Shown: positions 17,291 to 22,185 of the stretch, piece by piece
How positions within the stretch are numbered: position 1 is the stretch's first letter
How the letters are laid out: every line of letters begins with the position of its first letter
Source of the DNA: DASSHC01 sp035693105
GTDB lineage: Bacteria; Chloroflexota; Chloroflexia; Thermomicrobiales; Thermomicrobiaceae
DNA length: 22,185 bases
Direction: 5' to 3'
Assembly (NCBI GenBank): GCA_035693105.1
Contig: DASSHC010000134.1
Span: forward strand, 1 to 22,185
Notes under the pieces: model-generated
Databases searched by the model: none
What the model was told of the DNA's origin: nothing
The model's input: only the letters and a program-made list of their open reading frames with translations
Made by a program: the position numbers and the translations under genes

Positions 17291-17317
17291 TCGTAACGAG
17301 AAGGTGGAGATGAAGGA

Positions 17318-19438
17318 ATGCGGATGAGCCGCTGGAAGCGACAGGGATCGAAGCGGCGTTCGATCTACGCCAGCCTGGTAGCGCTGGCGCTCCTGTTGGT
17401 GGTATCGCTGCCCGCCACCGCCTTGAGCAAGCCGACGGCGACCAAGACCAATATGCCGTACGGCTGGGGCGACGAGGGAAATAGCTTCTCCTGGTCGATG
17501 GCCTGGTACAACGGCAAGCTGTACGTGGGCACGGGCCGCTACACGTCGTGCTTCTCGTCCGCGACGTACGACTTCTACGACATCGCGCCGTACTCGACCA
17601 ACCCGGCGCCGGGCGTCACCTGCCCGCCCGACTGGATGGACCTCGATCTGCGCGCCGAGATCTGGCAGTACACCCCGGAGACCAACACCTGGCTGCGCGT
17701 CTACCAGTCACCGACGGTGCCGAATCCCGAGCGGCCGGGCAAGCAGATCGCCACGGATATCGCCTACCGCGGCATGGTGATCTACCACGGCCAGCTCTAC
17801 GTCCTCGGCGTATCCGCCGACGAGATCGTGCCGGAGCTGCAGACCACCAGCCCGCCGCGCATCCTGCGCACCAGCGACGGGACGCACTTCAGCGCGCTCA
17901 ACATCGCGCCGTACCAGATTCTCTATCCGGACTCGCAGAACAACGGTCAACTGACCAAGTTCTACCCGATGGGGTATCGCGCCTACGCGGTCTTCAACGA
18001 CCAGCTCTACGTCACCGCGCCCCGCTCGCTGACGGGCGACGGCCCGCTGCTGCGGGTCAACGATCCCGAGGGGCCGAACCCCACGCTGACGCAGATCACC
18101 CCCGGCAACATGCAGGTCTTCGAGCTCGAGACCTTCAATAATCAGATCTACCTCGGCGGCGCCAACAAGGCCACCGGCTACTTCGTGGCGCGCACCGACG
18201 CCGTCGGCGACAACCCGACCTACACCATGGTCGTGCAGAACGGCGCGGGCCGCGGCGCCAGCGTCAACTCGGTCGTCAGCATGCACGTCTACAACGACCA
18301 GCTCTTCGTCGGCGCCAGCGGCTGGTACGCCGGGACGCGCGCCTCGGAGCTGATCGTGGTCCGGGCCGACGACAGCTGGGATCTGGTGGTCGGTGGCGCC
18401 CGCCAGACGGATCAGGGTTTGAAGGAGCCGATCAGCGGCTTCGGCGACGGCTTCGGCAACCCGTTCAACGTCCACTTCTGGCGCATGGAAGACTCGCAGG
18501 GCGAACTCTACCTGGGCACCAACGACGCCAGCTGGCTCTTGGCCCGCTACCCGCTGGCGAACCGGCTCCTGTCGTGGCAATACGGCTTCGACGAGTACTA
18601 CAGCCCCGACGGCTTCACCTGGTTCCAGGCCACCCACAACGCCTTCGACGATAGCTTCTACAACTTCGGCGTGCGCACCATGATTGCCTCGCCGAGCACC
18701 ATGTATCTCGGCAGCGCGAACGCGACCCAGGGCACCATGGTCTGGCAGGTCGACGGGCCGACCACGGCCGCCACCAGCAACGCACTGAGCAGCGTGGAAG
18801 CCGATGTGATCAACCAGGGGACCGCGGTCACCTGGGATGCCGCGCTGGGCGCGATCAGATACCACATCTACCGCGCGGACTATGTCTCCAACCGCGCGGT
18901 CAACGCCGTGCCGGCTCAGCGGCCGGTGGGCGACATGAACTTCGTGGACGCGCCCTTCCAGCCGACCCAGGATATCCCCGGCGCCCCGGCGCCGGACATC
19001 TGGCTACCCGCCGCCTTCCACGAGATCGCGACCACCACGCAGACCAACTACATCGACCGTAGCGCGACGCCGGGCGGGCACTACGTCTACTACGTCCAGG
19101 TCGAGTATGCCCGGGGGCAGTTGTCCCAGCCCTCGAACCTGGCGCCCGTGCCGTCGCAGTCGCCGCCGGTCAGCTTTGAAGGCATCGGCCAGCAGGTGCG
19201 CGACGTGATGAGCCAGGGCGAGCTCTCGCAGTATGATGGGGCGCGCGTGCTCAACTGGCTGAATCAGGCCCAGGCCAGCGCGGCCAAGGGCAACGTGCTG
19301 ATGGCGCAGGCGTCGCTCCGCCGCGCCGAGACGATCGCTGGCAACCGGCGGGCTGGGGCGACCGACGACCTGGTGCTCAACCTGCAGCGGCTCGAACGGC
19401 AGGTACGCCTGTCGGGCCTGTCGCAGCCGGGCAGCTAG
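17318..19438 (+). CDS. Secreted propeller-like protein with FN3-like domain and helical tail
   Basis: The protein has 706 residues from ATG 17318; AAGGTGGAG lies 8 bases upstream. Residues 1-37 are a signal peptide: a basic start (MRMSRWKRQGSKRR), a hydrophobic core and a likely cut near ATA. From about 58 to 480 a pattern like WYNGKLYVGT recurs about seven times (YHGQLYVLG, FNDQLYVTA, FNNQIYLGG, YNDQLFVGA, QGELYLGTN, PSTMYLGSA), as expected of a beta-propeller. Residues about 490-612 look like a fibronectin-III domain (AVTWDAALGAIRYHIYRA ... YYVQVEYARG). Residues 622-706 are predicted helical. No catalytic motif or membrane anchor is recognised. It is probably a cell-surface or extracellular binding/structural protein. 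Co-transcription with the lipid operon is possible but a hairpin intervenes. Confidence 0.85.
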   Translation: MRMSRWKRQGSKRRSIYASLVALALLLVVSLPATALSKPTATKTNMPYGWGDEGNSFSWSMAWYNGKLYVGTGRYTSCFSSATYDFYDIAPYSTNPAPGVTCPPDWMDLDLRAEIWQYTPETNTWLRVYQSPTVPNPERPGKQIATDIAYRGMVIYHGQLYVLGVSADEIVPELQTTSPPRILRTSDGTHFSALNIAPYQILYPDSQNNGQLTKFYPMGYRAYAVFNDQLYVTAPRSLTGDGPLLRVNDPEGPNPTLTQITPGNMQVFELETFNNQIYLGGANKATGYFVARTDAVGDNPTYTMVVQNGAGRGASVNSVVSMHVYNDQLFVGASGWYAGTRASELIVVRADDSWDLVVGGARQTDQGLKEPISGFGDGFGNPFNVHFWRMEDSQGELYLGTNDASWLLARYPLANRLLSWQYGFDEYYSPDGFTWFQATHNAFDDSFYNFGVRTMIASPSTMYLGSANATQGTMVWQVDGPTTAATSNALSSVEADVINQGTAVTWDAALGAIRYHIYRADYVSNRAVNAVPAQRPVGDMNFVDAPFQPTQDIPGAPAPDIWLPAAFHEIATTTQTNYIDRSATPGGHYVYYVQVEYARGQLSQPSNLAPVPSQSPPVSFEGIGQQVRDVMSQGELSQYDGARVLNWLNQAQASAAKGNVLMAQASLRRAETIAGNRRAGATDDLVLNLQRLERQVRLSGLSQPGS

Positions 19439-19462
19439 CCGGCCGCCGTTCCGCGTAGCGCG

Positions 19463-19557
19463 CTGTCGCCCGCGCGGGACAGTGGTTGGCCCGGAGCACC
19501 GGACAACCATTCGTGCAAGAGGAGGAGCGATCTCGCAGCGGTGCGGGTCGCTCCTTC
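19463..19557. other. Three consecutive hairpins in the 251-base gap (19439-19689)
   Basis: Hairpin A, 19463-19482: CTGTC/GACAG plus CC/GG with one bulged G. Hairpin B, 19484-19508: GGTTG/CAACC enclosing CCGG/CCGG with loop AGCA. Hairpin C, 19521-19557: GGAGGAGCGA pairs with TCGCTCCTTC (one G-T pair), enclosing CGCA-GCGG-TGCG. They follow one another almost without spacing. They may form a bidirectional or Rho-assisted terminator for the secreted-protein gene, or a structured leader for the methyltransferase gene. No T-run and no convincing promoter are seen. The remaining gap (19558-19689) shows nothing I recognise. Confidence 0.5.
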
Positions 19558-19689
19558 GGCCCGTTCGCGCTAGCCGGCCGTGGCGCGCAAGCCCGCGGAG
19601 CCGGCGCGCGTTCCCGCCCGCGACGCGATCCAGCCGGTCTGCGGGTAGGCCGCAGCTCGCGGAACGCGCGAGCCGAGAGGAGTCTGAGG

Positions 19690-20655
19690 GTGGAAGAGGT
19701 CGGCTGCCTGCTCTGCGGCAACCGTCAGCATCAGGTGCGCTATCGCGGCCGCGACTACCTGTGCGGGGTTCCCGGCGAGTTCACCATCGTCGAGTGCGTG
19801 AGCTGCGGCTTCCACTACCTCACACCGCGTCCGGATCAGACCGAGATCGGGCGCTTCTATCCCGATGACTACGACGCCTACACGTCGTGGGACAAGGAAG
19901 AGTCCGCCGCCCTGCGCGCCGCCCGCGCCGACGACATCGCGCGGCGGGCCGGCGTCATCGAGCGCTACGCGTCGCCGGGCGACCTCCTCGACGTCGGCTG
20001 CGCCTCGGGCGACTTTCTCGCCGCCATGCGCGACCGCGGCGACTGGCGGGTGCGCGGGCTGGAGCCGTCGGCGACGGCCGTGGCCCGCGCGCGCGCGTCG
20101 TACGGGCTGACGGTGGACGAGGGCTCGCTGGAGAGCGCCTGCTACGAGCCCGGCAGCTTCGACGTGATCACCATGTGGGAGGTACTGGAGCACGTGCCCC
20201 AGCCGCGCGAGACCCTGCGCCGCGTCTACGAGCTGCTGCGGCCCGGCGGCACCCTGGTGATGTCGATGCCCTGCCGGGATGCGCTCGATGCCAGAATCTT
20301 CGGCACGTATTGGATTGGGTTGGATGTGCCGCGCCACTTCTCGATCTTTTCGCATCACGACATCCGGCGCGCGCTGCTCGACGCCGGCTTCACGCGGCCG
20401 GACATCTTCACCACGCGCGGGCGCCTGGGTGGCGCGCACACCGAATTCCTCTGCGTGATGCTGAGCCTCTCGTTCTGGTTGCAGGGAGGCGAGAACGCCA
20501 GGCCGCTGCGGCGGGCCGGCTCGAGCGCGCTGCAGCGGCTCGTCGGCCACCAGGCCGGGGTGATCCCCCTGTTTCTGTTGACGCTGCCCTACTCGCGGCT
20601 GACCCGTGCCCTGAATCGCGCCACGGCTATGACCGTGGTGGCGCGGCGTGCCTAA
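19690..20655 (+). CDS. SAM-dependent methyltransferase with N-terminal zinc ribbon
   Basis: The protein has 321 residues from GTG 19690. The frame stays open to 19486, but the upstream part is Arg/Gly/Ala junk overlapping hairpins, while GAGAGGAG sits 6 bases before 19690 and homology begins at once. Cys6, Cys9, Cys36 and Cys39 (CLLC ... CVSC) form a zinc ribbon typical of this methyltransferase group. The SAM-binding motif is LDVGCASGDF (about 100-109), with the acidic loop LEPS and FDVITMWEVLEHV (157-169). The C-terminal part carries the group's YWIGLDVPRHFSIFS segment. Relatives modify sugars, polyketides or unknown small molecules. The acceptor here is unknown. It overlaps the next gene by 8 bases. 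Confidence 0.9.
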   Translation: MEEVGCLLCGNRQHQVRYRGRDYLCGVPGEFTIVECVSCGFHYLTPRPDQTEIGRFYPDDYDAYTSWDKEESAALRAARADDIARRAGVIERYASPGDLLDVGCASGDFLAAMRDRGDWRVRGLEPSATAVARARASYGLTVDEGSLESACYEPGSFDVITMWEVLEHVPQPRETLRRVYELLRPGGTLVMSMPCRDALDARIFGTYWIGLDVPRHFSIFSHHDIRRALLDAGFTRPDIFTTRGRLGGAHTEFLCVMLSLSFWLQGGENARPLRRAGSSALQRLVGHQAGVIPLFLLTLPYSRLTRALNRATAMTVVARRA

Positions 20656-21748
20656 ACGACCCGGGGCAACGCCAGGATCGACGCGGGAGCTGAACGACGA
20701 TCCGATCTACTCGCCGGCCACTGATGGGGGTATCGTGGGAGCGCAAAAAGTCTTCGGTATCGGTCTGAGCCGGACGGCCACGATGAGCCTGACCAGCGCG
20801 CTGCGCGCGCTCGGCTTCCCGGCCCTCCATTTTCCCTCCGACGCGCGGACGCGGGACGAGATCTATCGCTACTTCGAGGCCGTCGACGACGCGCGGGATG
20901 CTCGGCTGGAGCTCTCGATCCTGGCCGAGTACGACGCGCTGACCGATATTCCCGTCTGCTGCACCTACCAGGGGCTGGATCGCGCCTATCCCGGCAGCCG
21001 CTTCATCCTCACGCGACGCGACAAGGACGCCTGGCTGCGCTCGTGCGAGCGCTTCTGGAGCCAGATGGTTATGCCGTTCATCGAGGCCAACAGCGGCTCC
21101 GACTTCGTGCGCTACCTGTGCGCCATCAACACCAGGGTCTACGGGCGCGTCTGCTTCGACCAGGCGGCCTTCTCGCGCGCCTACGACGAGTATCATGCCG
21201 GCGTGCGCGACTACTTTCGCGACAGACCGGGCCAGCTCCTAACGCTCGACGTGGCCGCCGGCGAGGGCTGGGAGAAACTGGCACCCTTCCTCGACCGGCC
21301 GATTCCCGACGAGCCGTTCCCGATGGAGAACCGGCTCCGGCCGCCGCACGAGGCCGCCGGCGACGGCCACACCGCGGCGCAGGACCTCAGCACCGACCCG
21401 CGCATCGCCTCGGTGCAAACCTACGCCGATGCCTTCCGGGCGCGGGATCTCGCCGCTTGCATGGCGTGGTACGCCGATGATGCGCTGCTCGCGCTTCCCA
21501 ATCGGCAGATTCGCGGCTACCGCGCGATCGAGGAGTGGCACCGCGAGGCCTTCTCCTCGCGCGGCCGGCTCGATCATCTCGAGCACATCGCGCCGGCCGA
21601 CGACGGTGTGACCATGGAGGTCATCCTGTCGCTGAGCCTGCTGCGGGTGGCACGCATCAAGATTCGCGGCCAACTCGCGGTCATCTTCGACGCCGACCAG
21701 CGCAAGATCACCCAGGTCCGGTTCAAGTTTCGAGAGTTCATGCGCTAG
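20648..21748 (+). CDS. Sulfotransferase-like protein fused to an NTF2/SnoaL-like domain
   Basis: The protein has 366 residues if it starts at GTG 20648, overlapping the methyltransferase by 8 bases. GTG 20735, preceded by GGGGG, would remove 29 residues without touching the fold. The PAPS-binding P-loop is GIGLSRTATMSL (37-48), followed by ALRALGFPALHFP. The second cofactor segment is RFILTRRDKDAWLRS, matching the sulfotransferase family that includes fungal-type Sulfotransfer_4 proteins. From about residue 258 to the end there is a separate cone-fold domain (VQTYADAFRARDLAACMAWYADDALLAL split by usual NTF2 spacing), common in SnoaL-like proteins. It may sulfate a small molecule or lipid. The extra domain could bind or present the acceptor. 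The fusion is unusual to me. Confidence 0.8.
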   Translation: MPKRPGATPGSTRELNDDPIYSPATDGGIVGAQKVFGIGLSRTATMSLTSALRALGFPALHFPSDARTRDEIYRYFEAVDDARDARLELSILAEYDALTDIPVCCTYQGLDRAYPGSRFILTRRDKDAWLRSCERFWSQMVMPFIEANSGSDFVRYLCAINTRVYGRVCFDQAAFSRAYDEYHAGVRDYFRDRPGQLLTLDVAAGEGWEKLAPFLDRPIPDEPFPMENRLRPPHEAAGDGHTAAQDLSTDPRIASVQTYADAFRARDLAACMAWYADDALLALPNRQIRGYRAIEEWHREAFSSRGRLDHLEHIAPADDGVTMEVILSLSLLRVARIKIRGQLAVIFDADQRKITQVRFKFREFMR

Positions 21749-21826
21749 CGCGGCCGGCCGCCCCAGCCCGAACGGCGGTGAGTATCCAGCAGAATAGGTC
21801 GGAACAGGACCAAAGTTCCACCGGGG

Positions 21827-21857
21827 TTGTGGTCCCGACCGCCCCTCGGGATACAAT
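21827..21857 (+). promoter_or_regulatory. Candidate sigma70-type promoter for the last gene
   Basis: TTGTGG (21827-21832) and TACAAT (21852-21857) are separated by 19 bases, slightly longer than the ideal 17. The -10 box is a near-consensus match in an otherwise GC-rich stretch and lies in the only sizeable AT-richer gap of the window. It would give a leader of roughly 135 bases before ATG 22001. An inverted repeat GGTCGG (21797-21802)/CCGACC (21835-21840) overlaps the spacer and could be an operator or the end of the previous transcript. Confidence 0.45.
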
Positions 21858-21910
21858 GAGTCAGATTTCAAGTCAAACGTTCCGGACGAGAGATCGGTAC
21901 GAGGGACGAT

Positions 21911-21951
21911 GCCGGCGGATACCGGCGGCGATCGCGTGCCTCGATCGCCGC
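21911..21951 (+). promoter_or_regulatory. Structured leader: 10-bp perfect hairpin ahead of the last gene
   Basis: GCGGCGATCG (21925-21934) and CGATCGCCGC (21942-21951) are perfect inverted repeats around a 7-base loop, 49 bases before ATG 22001. A smaller GCCGG/CCGGC hairpin (21911-21926) abuts and shares two bases, so the two could be mutually exclusive. It lies downstream of the candidate promoter, so it would be in the message leader. It matches no riboswitch class I know. Confidence 0.5.
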
Positions 21952-22000
21952 GAAAATGCGGACCGGCAATGGGTTGGGAACCGGGATAGAGGAGTTTTGC

Positions 22001-22185
22001 ATGCACGCTCGTCGGAGGGTTGCGATCGTCGGGTCTGGCGGCATCGCACGACTGGCACTGACGCTCACGCTGGTGCTGACATCACTGCTGCTCAGTCAGG
22101 GAGCCAGCGCCGCCGAGGCTGACCGCTGGACCCCGACCTCCTTGCCGAGCCGGCCGTCGGGGCCAAACCTCGTGACCAACGCGGT
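22001..22185 (+). CDS. Exported protein, N-terminal part only (runs off right edge)
   Basis: ATG 22001 follows AGAGGAG (21988-21994) with ideal 6-base spacing, the clearest ribosome site in the window. The 61 visible codons have no stop. They encode a signal peptide: basic start MHARRRV, a long hydrophobic stretch (LALTLTLVLTSLLLS) and a likely cut after GASA or AEA near residues 37-40. The mature start (DRWTPTSLPSRPSGPN) is Pro/Ser-rich and does not identify the family. It may be a second surface or secreted protein like the 706-residue one upstream. Its own promoter suggests a separate unit. Confidence 0.75.
   Translation, partial: MHARRRVAIVGSGGIARLALTLTLVLTSLLLSQGASAAEADRWTPTSLPSRPSGPNLVTNA

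Noticed and set aside
17276..17317. TTGGCC-based promoter before the secreted-protein gene
   Set aside because: No -10-like hexamer at proper spacing; the bases belong to the hairpin arm.
19486..19689. N-terminal extension of the methyltransferase from base 19486
   Set aside because: The translation is Arg/Gly/Ser-rich without homology, it crosses the three hairpins, and a good ribosome site places the start at 19690.
21747..21760. GCGGCCGGCCGC palindrome just after the sulfotransferase-like gene, as a terminator or recombination site
   Set aside because: Short self-complementary GC words are common at this composition, there is no T-run and no second copy.

Overview
The window is very GC-rich bacterial DNA with every convincing gene on the + strand. 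Long open frames on the other strand and in other frames are GC-driven shadows. GTG/TTG starts, GC-rich codon choice and the gene content fit a high-GC bacterium. My best guess is a Chloroflexota of the Thermomicrobia/Sphaerobacter kind, with Actinomycetota possible; no marker gene here settles it.

Bases 1-17242 look like one operon for a polyketide/fatty-acid-type lipid. Two giant iterative synthase subunits come first. The first, cut by the left edge, is an enoylreductase-like tail followed by KS-AT-ACP-KR-DH. The second is KS-AT-DH with a C-terminal Sfp-type phosphopantetheinyl transferase and has no ACP or KR. They resemble the polyunsaturated-fatty-acid (Pfa) type 'secondary lipid' synthases. 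Next come a discrete acyl carrier protein, an alkaline-phosphatase-superfamily phosphodiesterase, an alpha/beta hydrolase, a short-chain dehydrogenase and a GT1/MGT-type glycosyltransferase. Gaps are 18-49 bases or short overlaps. Read together (inference): the synthases build and partly reduce a long acyl chain, the built-in transferase activates the carrier proteins, the discrete ACP, hydrolase and dehydrogenase handle release and reduction, and the glycosyltransferase adds sugar, giving a glycolipid whose structure cannot be read from sequence.

Bases 17243-19689 hold a strong hairpin, a secreted protein (signal peptide, about seven propeller-like repeats, a fibronectin-III-like domain and a helical tail), and a 251-base gap carrying three consecutive hairpins. 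Bases 19690-21748 hold an overlapping pair: a zinc-ribbon SAM methyltransferase and a sulfotransferase-like protein fused to an NTF2/SnoaL-like domain. They could decorate the same product, but the gap means this is only a suggestion.

Bases 21749-22185 hold a candidate promoter, a structured leader with a 10-bp perfect hairpin, and the first 61 codons of another exported protein that runs off the right edge. I saw no tRNA, rRNA, CRISPR array, insertion sequence or attachment site.
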